Shown here: positions 1 through 8,619 of the stretch, one piece after another
Position numbering within the stretch: the stretch's first letter is position 1
Layout: each line of letters begins with the position of its first letter
Assembly: GCA_036732565.1 (NCBI GenBank)
Contig: DAINCF010000082.1
Location: 1-18,089 of the forward strand
Length of the DNA stretch: 18,089 nucleotides
DNA from: JAIVJN01 sp036732565
GTDB taxonomy: Bacteria; Acidobacteriota; Vicinamibacteria; Vicinamibacterales; UBA2999
Reading direction: 5' to 3'
Position numbers and translations under genes: made by a program
Notes under the pieces: generated by a model
Databases searched by the model: none
Told to the model about the DNA's origin: nothing
The model's input: only the letters and a program-made list of their open reading frames with translations

Positions 1-210
1 ACGGCGGAAGCGCAGTCTGCCGGCTGCGGAAGTGGGTTCGCGGCGGGAGAGCACCTGATGGGTGATCGTCACGCCCTGGCGCTCGCAGGTTGCCGCGAGA
101 GGCGCGCCTTTGCACACTTTGTGCTGAGCGCGGCGCATGGCGACGTGCTGTCGGCGCGCTCGGTTGTGACGTTGGAGGGCAACGGTATCAAAAGTCCAGG
201 CGCGCTGTGA
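1..210 (+). CDS. Possible 3' end of an unidentified gene, cut by the left edge
   Basis: Reading frame 1 is open from the first base to a TGA at 208-210, giving about 69 residues. It would overlap tail-to-tail by 23 bp with the receptor gene on the other strand. Third codon positions are roughly three-quarters G or C, which fits the local bias but does not prove coding. The peptide contains segments such as HALALAGCRERRAFAHFVLS, and I recognise no family in it. The opposite strand is also open from an ATG at 138 (complement) to the edge, 46 codons in the same codon phase with a similar third-position bias. The call could therefore be wrong in strand, or the stretch could be non-coding. Nothing else is visible in 1-187. 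Confidence 0.3.
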   Translation, partial: TAEAQSAGCGSGFAAGEHLMGDRHALALAGCRERRAFAHFVLSAAHGDVLSARSVVTLEGNGIKSPGAL

Positions 211-2929
211 GCAGGAACCGGCGCGGCGGTGCGTACGACGTCGGGTTGCCAAAGACGGGATCGACGAACTGCACGGGATCCACCTGCTGATTCACTGTCT
301 GCACGGTCTGTTCGTCGAACAGGTTCAGCACGCGCCCTTCGACCATCAGCTTGCGCGTGGATCCCAAGCTGAAGCCGTAAGACAGCAGCAGGTCGACGTT
401 CGTCCAGGTGTCGGTGCGATAGGTGCCCACCGGATCCAGATACCGGCGAAACGCGTTGACGTAGTCCCGCCCCAACTGATTGTAGGCAAAGCCGCTCTGC
501 GAACGCAGGTAACCGCCCACCGTCAGATCCCGCCACGGCTGAACGGCCGCGAACAGCTTGAGGACGTGCGGGCGATCTCCGAAGAGGCGGCCGTCGCGAA
601 ATGGCTCGTCGATGAAGAGGCCTGGGCCGTCGTGGAGCGCCGATGACGCGAAGAACACCGACGCGAGGCCGTAGTCCGGATCCCAATTGCCCTCGAGTTG
701 GCTCCAGGCGTAGCTGGCGTTGACACTCCAGCGATCCTTCAACGGCCGATTGAGCTCCACCGCGACGGTTTTGTACGTCCGATACGCGTCGGCCGGATCG
801 AGCTCGCCGCCATTCAGGTTCCCCATGATGTAGGACACGTTGGGATTGCGGAACCCGAGCTCTGGATTCGGGAAGTCCTCGATGAAGTTATCCGTGGTCC
901 GATACATGCCCCAGACCTCGGCGCTCCAATCGCCGAACGGCCGTGCGTAGCCCACGACGAACTCGTCCGTGTAGGTTGGCTCCAGATTGGGATCGATGGC
1001 CTTGCGCGTTTCCGACGCGCGCGGAATCTCGGCGAACACCACTGCCGTCACTCGATCGATGAACGCATCGGTGGTGACGATCCGGAACGGCGCAGCGGCG
1101 CGGGCGAAGCTGCGGTTGTCAGCGTTGAAGTAGCGGCCGTAGCTGGCCCAGACCTTGTCGCCGATCGCCAGGTCCGGCACGAACGTCACCCCCAAGCGTG
1201 GCTGGAACTGGTCGGCGAAGTTCCAGGTCACCAGCGAGATGGTGTCGTTGCCGATGAGCTCTTCGCGATTGAACAGCGCTCCAAGCGAGAGCGTGAGCCG
1301 TTGCCCAAGCGACACCCGATCCTGGGCGAAGAGGCTCCACACGTCGCCGATGGAGTTCTGCGACTGCGGGTCGACATAGGCTGCCTGAAAGCACGGGCGG
1401 CCGCCGCAGCGACTGGCCTGGTTGGTGGCCGACGCCGGAGTGATGACGCCCCAACCGTTCGATTGCCGTGCCAGCCGTTCGCCGCCGTGATCGAAGCCGC
1501 CGCCGAACCGGAAGTCATGCGTTGTTCGCCCGAGCGTGGTGAACCACGAGAACGTCGCCTTGATCTCGTCGCGATAGAACTCTTGGTCGTTCACTCGCGA
1601 CTCGCTGCTTCCGACGACCTGCCCGGTGCCGTTGGCGCCTCCGACGATGAGACCGGCGATAGTGCTGAATCGCCCCATGAGATCCGGACGCGAAGGATTG
1701 AACGGTGTCGGCTTGAAGCCAAGGTCAGTGATAGGCGATTGCGTGCTCAGGCTGTTGTTGTGGGTGTAGCGCACATCCAAGGTCGTCGATGGCGAGGAGA
1801 ACCATGTCCAGCTCGCCACCGCGAGATTGTCATCCGTCAGGCTGTCGTAACCGGTGCTCACCGCCGCGGTAGAGAGGATGCCAGCGTAGGTCTCTTCGAG
1901 ATCCCGACGGCGGTAGGATGCCGCGACAAAGTGAGCGGCGGTCGGGGTGCCAGTGATCTTGCCGAAGTATTCGTTGACGTTGAAGTCCGCTTCCGGAATC
2001 TCACCCACGATGTTGACGCGCTCAACTTCGCTGCGGCGACCCCAATTCCCGGAGCCATAGAAGAACAGCCGGTTGGATAGGATGGGACCGCCGATGCCGA
2101 CGGCAGGCGCCGTTCGATCGAACGACGAAGCGAGATTCGCGTCCTCGGCCTCTGCATAGAAGTTGCTCGGGAGGATCTCGAGTCGAGCGGTGCCCGAGAA
2201 ACGGTTCGTTCCCGATTTCGTGACGGCGTTGGCGACGAAGCCGCCCGTCCGCCCGAACTCGGCGCTGATGCCGCCGCGCTTGAAGTTGACCTCCGAGACA
2301 TCGATCTCGGCAAGGTCCTGCTGCAGATAGCCGAACGCCGGGTTGGTGATGTTCACGCCGTCAAGGAAGTAGGTGTTCTCCTGGCGGCTGGCGCCGACGG
2401 CCGGCCCGAACGTCGTGTTCTCACCGCGCGTGCCGAACGAGAGATTCTGGGCAACTCCAGGCGCCAGCTCGAACAGCCCCGAGTAGCTGCGCTGCAGCGG
2501 CAGCGTCTCGAATTCCTCGCGGCGGAAGTTGACCGATACCTCCGGCGAGCGGACGTCGATGACGGGTGTGACGGCGGTCACGGTGACCGCCTCGGTCACG
2601 ACCGGTGCCATGGTAACTTGCAGGGCGGTGTCGCGATCGACACCGACGAGCGCCTCGAGAGTCCGATCCGACATCCCTTGAATCTTCGCGGTCACGCGAT
2701 AGCTGCCGGGTTGCAGTCGCGGGAAGAGGAACTGCCCGCGCTCATCGGTGACGAACTCGCGGCCGAGCGGCCCTTGATCGCTCGTGACGCTGACGGTCAC
2801 ACCGGGCATGGGCAACCCGTGTTGATCGACGACGGTGCCCGAGATCGATCCTGTTTGCGAGACCTGTGCGCGCGCCGAGGTTGCTAGAAGAGCCATCACA
2901 CATACGCTGAGCCAACACGTCCGAAACAT
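188..2929 (-). CDS. TonB-dependent outer-membrane receptor with N-terminal carboxypeptidase-regulatory-like domain
   Basis: The 913-residue protein is a probable outer-membrane beta-barrel transporter taking up an unidentified ligand with TonB energy. Residues 1-21 form a signal peptide, with likely cleavage after ARA and before QVSQTG. Residues 25-110 match the beta-sandwich carboxypeptidase-regulatory/Cna-B-like fold (SISGTVVDQHGLPMPGVTV, then DERGQFLFPRLQPGSYRV). A VTEAVTVTA linker leads into the plug (ENTYFLDGVNIT, GGFVANAVTKSGTN), followed by a long barrel ending in LTARLDF with the terminal Phe typical of Bam substrates. A Cys pair (RCGGRPC) lies in a probable surface loop. This layout is the usual Acidobacteriota Oar-like type. 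I chose ATG 2929 because GGAGG lies 5 nt upstream; an in-frame GTG at 2941 lacks this. No SusD-like lipoprotein or substrate enzyme lies next to it, so the ligand cannot be named. Confidence 0.93.
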   Translation of the reverse strand: MFRTCWLSVCVMALLATSARAQVSQTGSISGTVVDQHGLPMPGVTVSVTSDQGPLGREFVTDERGQFLFPRLQPGSYRVTAKIQGMSDRTLEALVGVDRDTALQVTMAPVVTEAVTVTAVTPVIDVRSPEVSVNFRREEFETLPLQRSYSGLFELAPGVAQNLSFGTRGENTTFGPAVGASRQENTYFLDGVNITNPAFGYLQQDLAEIDVSEVNFKRGGISAEFGRTGGFVANAVTKSGTNRFSGTARLEILPSNFYAEAEDANLASSFDRTAPAVGIGGPILSNRLFFYGSGNWGRRSEVERVNIVGEIPEADFNVNEYFGKITGTPTAAHFVAASYRRRDLEETYAGILSTAAVSTGYDSLTDDNLAVASWTWFSSPSTTLDVRYTHNNSLSTQSPITDLGFKPTPFNPSRPDLMGRFSTIAGLIVGGANGTGQVVGSSESRVNDQEFYRDEIKATFSWFTTLGRTTHDFRFGGGFDHGGERLARQSNGWGVITPASATNQASRCGGRPCFQAAYVDPQSQNSIGDVWSLFAQDRVSLGQRLTLSLGALFNREELIGNDTISLVTWNFADQFQPRLGVTFVPDLAIGDKVWASYGRYFNADNRSFARAAAPFRIVTTDAFIDRVTAVVFAEIPRASETRKAIDPNLEPTYTDEFVVGYARPFGDWSAEVWGMYRTTDNFIEDFPNPELGFRNPNVSYIMGNLNGGELDPADAYRTYKTVAVELNRPLKDRWSVNASYAWSQLEGNWDPDYGLASVFFASSALHDGPGLFIDEPFRDGRLFGDRPHVLKLFAAVQPWRDLTVGGYLRSQSGFAYNQLGRDYVNAFRRYLDPVGTYRTDTWTNVDLLLSYGFSLGSTRKLMVEGRVLNLFDEQTVQTVNQQVDPVQFVDPVFGNPTSYAPPRRFLLTARLDF

Positions 2930-3093
2930 ACCTGCCTCCACCGATCCGATACTTCGTTATCGATCATTCAAGCACAGCGGTCTTCGCCGGAGACCTCACG
3001 GCGATTTTTCGCTGGGACCAACGGCCGCGCTCGAGCTCCGCGTGGCGTCTCCCTTGCTTGGTAGTACTGCGCACGCAATACCGGAGGTGGGTT

Positions 3094-4278
3094 GTGGGTC
3101 GAGCGATGGCTGGTGTTCGACGCGTGGGACCAGGACTATCAGGTGTAGGCGCGCTGGCGTTGGCCGGCGTGGCCTGGCGTGCCTGGGACAGCGGCGTGTT
3201 CAGCGTCGGACGAGGTGACGAATACCACGCCTGGCACAGCTGGCCTAATGGCGGGGGACCGGTGTCGCTGATCCATTCCGCGATTCTCGCGGCCAATGCG
3301 CACAACACGCAGCCGTGGCGATTCGCGCTCAGCGATGGCACCGTGACCGTCTTCGCCCATCGCCAGCGTCATCTGGGCAGCTTCGATCCGTTTCGACGCG
3401 AGATGCAGTTGTCGATCGGCTGTGCACTGGAGAACCTGGTCCATGCGGCGCGCGCGCAGGGCCTTCATGCCTCGATCGACATGCTGCCTGGTCCGCTGAC
3501 CGTCGAGCCCTCCGAACGCGGCGTCGAGCCTGTCGCCATAGTCCGGCTGGCGCATGCGGAAGCCGTGGAAGACGACCTCTTTCGTGCGATTCCGCATCGT
3601 CACACGCATCGCGGTGCCTACCGTGCCGGGCATCCAGTTCCCGTGCGTGTGGTTGACGAGATGTACGACCTTGCGGCGGCCATGTCGGTGCGGCTGTATC
3701 TGTTTACCGCGGAGAAGAAAAAGGCGCTCGGGGGGTCGATCGTCGCGGCGACCGAAGCCATCGTGGCCGATCGTCAAATGGCGATCGACAATGCGCGCTG
3801 GTTCCGTTTTCACCCTCGCGAGGTTCGTCGACGTCGCGATGGGCTGACGCTCGATACGACGGTAGTGCCTCCGCTTCTGAACGCCGCCGCCAAAATGATG
3901 CCTCCGTCGCCCGAGCGCGCCAACCGTCAGTGGCTGATTGACACGCGCGACGTGCACGTGGCCACCGCGCCTCTGCTCGGAGCGATCGCGGTGCGCGATC
4001 TGTACGACCGGCCGACCGCACTTGTCGCGGGTCGCCTGTGGCAGCGACTTCACCTGCTGATGACCGCTCGCGGATTGGTGGCCCAACCCCTGAATCAGCC
4101 GGCCGAGCGGGTGGACCGCGATCGCGAGCTGAACGACGTCTCGCGCACGGCCGACGCGCTCGCGACGTTGACGGGCGATTCCGATTGGCATCCCACCTTT
4201 ATCTTCCGTGCCGGCTACGCCAGCCACTCTGCTAGATTGAGTCCACGACGCTCCGTCGAGGATGTCATCGTCGCCTGA
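3094..4278 (+). CDS. Acg-family FMN-binding nitroreductase-like protein with N-terminal membrane anchor
   Basis: The 394-residue protein resembles the Acg family (the Mycobacterium Rv2032 type), a doubled nitroreductase fold that binds FMN. Visible landmarks are AANAHNTQPWRF near residues 66-77, IPHRHTHRGAY near 165-175 and a C-terminal FRAGYASHSARLSPRR motif. The characterised mycobacterial member binds FMN but is reported to lack normal nitroreductase activity, so an enzymatic role is uncertain. The N-terminus carries Arg-Arg followed by a hydrophobic stretch (about residues 14-30), suggesting a membrane anchor or a weak Tat-like leader. I chose GTG 3094 because GGAGG at 3083-3087 sits 6 nt before it; a TTG at 3058 has no such site. 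The gene is divergent from the receptor and lies 108 bp before the glutamate dehydrogenase. Mycobacterial homologues belong to the dormancy regulon; nothing here shows such control. Confidence 0.85.
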   Translation: MGRAMAGVRRVGPGLSGVGALALAGVAWRAWDSGVFSVGRGDEYHAWHSWPNGGGPVSLIHSAILAANAHNTQPWRFALSDGTVTVFAHRQRHLGSFDPFRREMQLSIGCALENLVHAARAQGLHASIDMLPGPLTVEPSERGVEPVAIVRLAHAEAVEDDLFRAIPHRHTHRGAYRAGHPVPVRVVDEMYDLAAAMSVRLYLFTAEKKKALGGSIVAATEAIVADRQMAIDNARWFRFHPREVRRRRDGLTLDTTVVPPLLNAAAKMMPPSPERANRQWLIDTRDVHVATAPLLGAIAVRDLYDRPTALVAGRLWQRLHLLMTARGLVAQPLNQPAERVDRDRELNDVSRTADALATLTGDSDWHPTFIFRAGYASHSARLSPRRSVEDVIVA

Positions 4279-4386
4279 AACGCAACTCGAGGCCGGGATT
4301 TCGCGGCGCTTCTCGGGAATTTACGAAAACGCCACACCGCCGTCAGCCGCGAGCGCTACAAGCGACCGGTGCGAGAGGACCTGATC

Positions 4387-7300
4387 ATGAGCGATCCCCA
4401 ACTGCGAGCCGGCCGGCTCGCCGAGCTGCAGCGCGTGGTGGTGACACAGGGGCAAGTCGCCGACCGCGAGCTCCTGCAGGCCTTCGTCAGCGCTATCTTT
4501 CCCGAGCTGCCGGATGCGTATGTCCTGCGCCCGGAGCCAGGCGACCTGGCGCGGCACATCATCGAGGCGTTCAGGTTCGTCGTGCACACGGTGCCGCCGC
4601 CCTTCCAGGTGTATCGAGGCGCGCCCGGGCTGCACGTCGAAGCGCGCAATCCCGAACACGAAGAAGTGACCGTCGTCGAGACGCACTCGGCACATGTCCC
4701 GTTCATCTTCGAGAGCCTGAAGAACTATTTTCAGCAGCAGGGCCTGCGTGTCTTCTCCGCGATCCATCCGCTGTTCACCGTGCAGCGGCAATGGGAGCGG
4801 ATCGTGCGCATCGGCGATGCCGGTGATGACGGGGCGCGCGAGCTCTATTGCCAGTTCCGCATCGAGCGGCTGGAGTCGCGCGAGCGGCTCCGTCGCATCG
4901 AGCATCAGGTGCACGCCGTCCTCAAGTCGGTCTTCCTGGCTGTCGAAGATTTTCCGGCGATGCGTAAGGCGATCCAGGAGCTCGGGCCGAGACTTCGCGG
5001 GCGGGTGAGTGGGCAACAGGGCGTCGACTCGGCACGCGCGTTTCTCGACTGGCTGATCGACGACAACTTCGTCCTCCTCGGCACGCTGGGCTTCGAGCGA
5101 GGCTCGTCGGGCCTCGTTCCGTGGAGCAGCGCGCGCGGTGTGTTCAGCGATCCGCACCTGTTGCCGGTGGTGTTTCCCGGCCTGATGGATCGCTTCGACG
5201 CGTACCCCGTGCCGGCCGCCGGCGACGACCGCGTCATCGATATCGACTACTGCACCGGCGCCTCCGCCATCCACCACCTGGAGCCCCTCGATGCCTTCGT
5301 CATTCGTGAATGGTCGTCGGATGAGGCGCTGGGCGCTGCCACGTTGCTCGTCGGACGATTGGCGAAGAGCGCGTTCAGCGCGCGTCCGCAGGATATTCCG
5401 TTGCTCGGCGACAAGTTGAAGTGGCTATTGGATCACAGCGGCGTCGCAGTGCGGTCGCACGTGCACCGCGCCACCCGCGCGGTGTTCAACCAGTTGCCGA
5501 AACGCGAGCTGTTGTATGCGGACGTCACAGGGCTCAAGAGCGTCATCGATCGCATGGTGCGTCTGACCGGCGATGACGATGTGGCGGTGTCGGTGCGGCA
5601 GGGCGTCGGCTATCAAGCGATGTACGTCGCGTTCTCGAAGGTGCGGTACTCGCCGCGGATCGAAGAGCTGCTGGCGTCGGAGCTGGCCGCCGAGATCGGC
5701 ACGGTGTCCTATCGCACGTGGGCCGATTGCGGCGACGTGGCGCTGCTGGTCTTCTACTTCCACGAGGCGGCGATTCGCGAGGAGATCGACCTCGATCACA
5801 TTCGTGAGGTGGTCGGCGTGGTGATTACCACGTGGGAGGATCGCACCGCGAGAGCGCTGGACCGCGCGTTCGGCCCGACCGAGGGACGCCGCTTGTTCCG
5901 CCGCTACGTTCGTGTCGAAGACCAGAGCGGGCTCTATCGCGAGATTACGCGGCCGGAGGAAGTGCCCGAGGACATTCAGCGGTTCGAGCAACTGCAAGAT
6001 CGGCTGGAGATCCGCATCGTGCCCGACGCCCGCGGCTCGGCCACGCTCAAGCTCTTCTCCGCGACGCCGCTGGAGCTCGTGGACACGCTGCGCACGCTCG
6101 AGTACCTGGGCCTGGTCGTGCGAGAGGAAGTCTCGGTGCCGCTCGTGCTGCCGGAAGGCCGTCGTGGCTTCGTGCAGCGCTTGCGCGTGGAAGCCGCGCC
6201 ATCGGCGATCAAGCGCCTCCCTCAACTCGACACGCTGCTCCTGGATGCGCTGCGCGCCTTGGACGAAGGCCGCGCCACCAACGACCGGTTGAACGGCTTG
6301 CTCCTCGCGGAAGGACTCCAGTGGCGCGAGATCGCCCTGCTGCGCGCGCTGCGAAATTACCTGCTGCAGATCCGCCCGCAGTACACGGTGGACACACTGA
6401 CCAGCGTGTTGCTGACCAACAGCCGCGTGGCCGCCGGTCTCTTCCGACTCTTTGCGGCACGCTTCAATCCGTCGTTCGACGATCGCCGCGCCGAGACGAT
6501 GCGGGCTGCCGAGCACGAGCTCGAAGAGGCGTCGGCAGCGGTGACGAGCCTGCTACACGATGAGATCCTGAAGGCGCTCGAGAACGTCGTCCGGTCGCTG
6601 TTGCGGACGAATTTCTATCAGCAACCCGAACGGCCCGTCATTGCCGTCAAGGTCGACTGCCGCGACGTGCAGGGGCTGCCGTTGCCCCGCCCGCTGTTCG
6701 AGATCTACGTCCACTCGCCGCGGCTCGAAGGCGTGCACTTGCGCGGCGGCCGCGTGGCGCGTGGTGGCATCCGCTGGAGCGATCGTCCCGACGACTTCCG
6801 CGCCGAGATTCTGGGTCTCATGAAGACGCAGATGCTCAAGAACGTGATCATCGTTCCCGTGGGATCCAAGGGGGGGTTCGTGCTGAAGGGCAGGGCGGGC
6901 GGCCCGGTCGAGGGGACGCTCGTCGATCGCTACCGCGAGTTCATCTCGGGGCTGCTCGACGTCACCGACAACCGTGTCAACGGCGGCATTCAGCATCCGC
7001 CGGCGGTGGTGCGGTACGACGACGACGATCCCTACCTGGTCGTGGCCGCTGACAAGGGCACGGCGCACCTGTCGGACACCGCCAACCAGGTCTCGATGCA
7101 GTACGGCTTCTGGCTCGGCGACGCTTTCGCATCAGGCGGCAGCAATGGCTACGACCACAAGAAAGAGGCGATCACCGCGCGTGGCGCGTGGGCGTCGGTG
7201 GAGCATCACTTCCGCCTGATCGGCATCGACCCGACGCGCCAGCCGTTCACCGTGGTCGGCGTCGGTGACATGTCAGGTGACGTCTTCGGCAACGGCCTGC

Positions 7301-8619
7301 TGCGGAGCCGCATGACCAAGCTGGTCGGGGCGTTCAACCATCAGCACATCTTCCTGGATCCCAATCCAGACCTGCAGGCGAGCTTCGAAGAACGTCAACG
7401 TGTGTTCCACCTGCCGCGCTCGACGTGGCGCGACTACACCACCGCGTTGATCAGCGCCGGTGGCGGCGTCTTCGATCGTCAAGCCAAGGCCATTCCGCTC
7501 AGCGCGCAGGCGAGGACGTTGCTGGGTGTCGACGTCGACACCGCGAGCGGTGAGGAAGTCATACGGCGCCTGCTGTGTGCCAAGGTCGATCTGCTCTACA
7601 ACGGCGGTATCGGGACCTACGTCAAGGCGTCGGATGAGGACGCGGCCACGATCGCCGATCGATCGAACGATCGGGTGCGCGTCTCGGCGAGCGACCTTCG
7701 TGCCCGAGTGGTGGCCGAAGGCGGCAACCTGGGATTCACCGATCGGGCGCGAGTCGAGTACTGGGCCACGGGCGGCCTGATCAACACGGACGCCGTCGAC
7801 AACTCCGGCGGCGTCAGCATGTCGGACCACGAGGTCAACATCAAGATTCTGCTGGACCTCTTGCTGCGCGAGGGACGCCTCTCGGGGCAGGCCGAACGCA
7901 GTGCGCTGCTGACGAGCATGACCGATGAGGTCTCGCAGCTGGTGCTCGCCGACAACGTGGCGCAGGCGCGGGCCCTGACGCTCGACTCGTTGCGCAGCAT
8001 CGCCCGCTACGACGAGTTCCTGTTCGTCATCGACCACATGCTGGCCTCGGGCGCGGTCGACCGCACGAGCGGCCTGCCGTCCCGCGACGAGCTGGCGACG
8101 AGCCCGCAGAAGCCGCGCGGCTGTCCACGACCCGTGCTGGCCATTGCCATGGCCCACGCCAAGAACTGGGGCTTCGGCGAGCTCCTGAAGGCGGCCGTGG
8201 TCGATGGCCCGCAGGCCGAGCCGTTCCTCCATCGCTACTTTCCGCAGGCGGTCCGCGATCGCTTCGGCGATCGATTGAGCGCGCATCCTCTCCGCCGCGA
8301 GATTGCCGCGACCGCGATGATCAACCACCTGATCAACCACGCCGGCATTGGTTTGATTCCACGCCTGATGGTCGCGACGGGGAAGGACCCCGGGGCGATC
8401 GTCTCGGCCTACCTCGCCGCCGAAGATGGCGGGCAGGTGTTGGCGCTCAGGCAGGAGGTACTCGCCGCCCAGCATGACGTCGGCGACGAGCACCGGAGGC
8501 TGTTGGAGATCGAAGACGCGCTCGAGGCGGCGACGCGCGAGCTGCTGCGAAGCGGCGCGCCGCCGATCGATCATCTCACCGGCAGGACGGTGTCAGCGGC
8601 AGCAACGCCCGCGACGTAA
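4387..8619 (+). CDS. gdhB: NAD-specific glutamate dehydrogenase, large (GDH180-like) class
   Basis: This cytoplasmic enzyme oxidises L-glutamate to 2-oxoglutarate and ammonium with NAD, mainly in amino-acid catabolism. At 1410 residues it is shorter than the roughly 1600 usual for this class; the shortening seems to fall in the N-terminal regulatory half. That half still shows ACT-like segments (HVPFIFESLKNYFQQQGLRV near residue 110, and FLDWLIDDNFVLLG near 220). The catalytic part is well conserved: GGIRWSDRPDDF near 793, the lysine-rich segment KTQMLKNVIIVPVGSKGGF at 813-831, GVGDMSGDVFGNG at about 958-970 (dinucleotide domain), GGIGTYVKA near 1073, VAEGGNLGFTDRARVEY near 1110 and NTDAVDNSGGVSMSDHE near 1136. 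ATG 4387 has GAGAGGA 8 nt upstream; the in-frame GTG 4369 precedes that site. The 3' end overlaps the next, convergent gene by 44 bp. Confidence 0.95.
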   Translation: MSDPQLRAGRLAELQRVVVTQGQVADRELLQAFVSAIFPELPDAYVLRPEPGDLARHIIEAFRFVVHTVPPPFQVYRGAPGLHVEARNPEHEEVTVVETHSAHVPFIFESLKNYFQQQGLRVFSAIHPLFTVQRQWERIVRIGDAGDDGARELYCQFRIERLESRERLRRIEHQVHAVLKSVFLAVEDFPAMRKAIQELGPRLRGRVSGQQGVDSARAFLDWLIDDNFVLLGTLGFERGSSGLVPWSSARGVFSDPHLLPVVFPGLMDRFDAYPVPAAGDDRVIDIDYCTGASAIHHLEPLDAFVIREWSSDEALGAATLLVGRLAKSAFSARPQDIPLLGDKLKWLLDHSGVAVRSHVHRATRAVFNQLPKRELLYADVTGLKSVIDRMVRLTGDDDVAVSVRQGVGYQAMYVAFSKVRYSPRIEELLASELAAEIGTVSYRTWADCGDVALLVFYFHEAAIREEIDLDHIREVVGVVITTWEDRTARALDRAFGPTEGRRLFRRYVRVEDQSGLYREITRPEEVPEDIQRFEQLQDRLEIRIVPDARGSATLKLFSATPLELVDTLRTLEYLGLVVREEVSVPLVLPEGRRGFVQRLRVEAAPSAIKRLPQLDTLLLDALRALDEGRATNDRLNGLLLAEGLQWREIALLRALRNYLLQIRPQYTVDTLTSVLLTNSRVAAGLFRLFAARFNPSFDDRRAETMRAAEHELEEASAAVTSLLHDEILKALENVVRSLLRTNFYQQPERPVIAVKVDCRDVQGLPLPRPLFEIYVHSPRLEGVHLRGGRVARGGIRWSDRPDDFRAEILGLMKTQMLKNVIIVPVGSKGGFVLKGRAGGPVEGTLVDRYREFISGLLDVTDNRVNGGIQHPPAVVRYDDDDPYLVVAADKGTAHLSDTANQVSMQYGFWLGDAFASGGSNGYDHKKEAITARGAWASVEHHFRLIGIDPTRQPFTVVGVGDMSGDVFGNGLLRSRMTKLVGAFNHQHIFLDPNPDLQASFEERQRVFHLPRSTWRDYTTALISAGGGVFDRQAKAIPLSAQARTLLGVDVDTASGEEVIRRLLCAKVDLLYNGGIGTYVKASDEDAATIADRSNDRVRVSASDLRARVVAEGGNLGFTDRARVEYWATGGLINTDAVDNSGGVSMSDHEVNIKILLDLLLREGRLSGQAERSALLTSMTDEVSQLVLADNVAQARALTLDSLRSIARYDEFLFVIDHMLASGAVDRTSGLPSRDELATSPQKPRGCPRPVLAIAMAHAKNWGFGELLKAAVVDGPQAEPFLHRYFPQAVRDRFGDRLSAHPLRREIAATAMINHLINHAGIGLIPRLMVATGKDPGAIVSAYLAAEDGGQVLALRQEVLAAQHDVGDEHRRLLEIEDALEAATRELLRSGAPPIDHLTGRTVSAAATPAT

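Noticed and set aside
698..2080. 460-codon open frame opposite the TonB-dependent receptor
   Set aside because: It lies wholly within a well-supported receptor gene on the other strand, its translation resembles no family, and long antisense open frames are expected in GC-rich coding DNA.
3054..3081. Possible sigma70-like boxes TTGCTT and CAATAC before the Acg-family gene
   Set aside because: The -10 box would lie directly beside the ribosome site at 3083, so a transcript from it would omit most of that site; the match is also weak.
3139..4227. 362-codon open frame antisense to the Acg-family gene
   Set aside because: Composition-driven shadow rich in Arg, His and Gly with no recognisable domain; the plus-strand gene carries clear motifs.
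5425..6516. 363-codon open frame antisense to the glutamate dehydrogenase gene
   Set aside because: Antisense shadow with His/Arg/Gln-rich translation and no motif. A similar one at 7273-8574 is rejected for the same reason.
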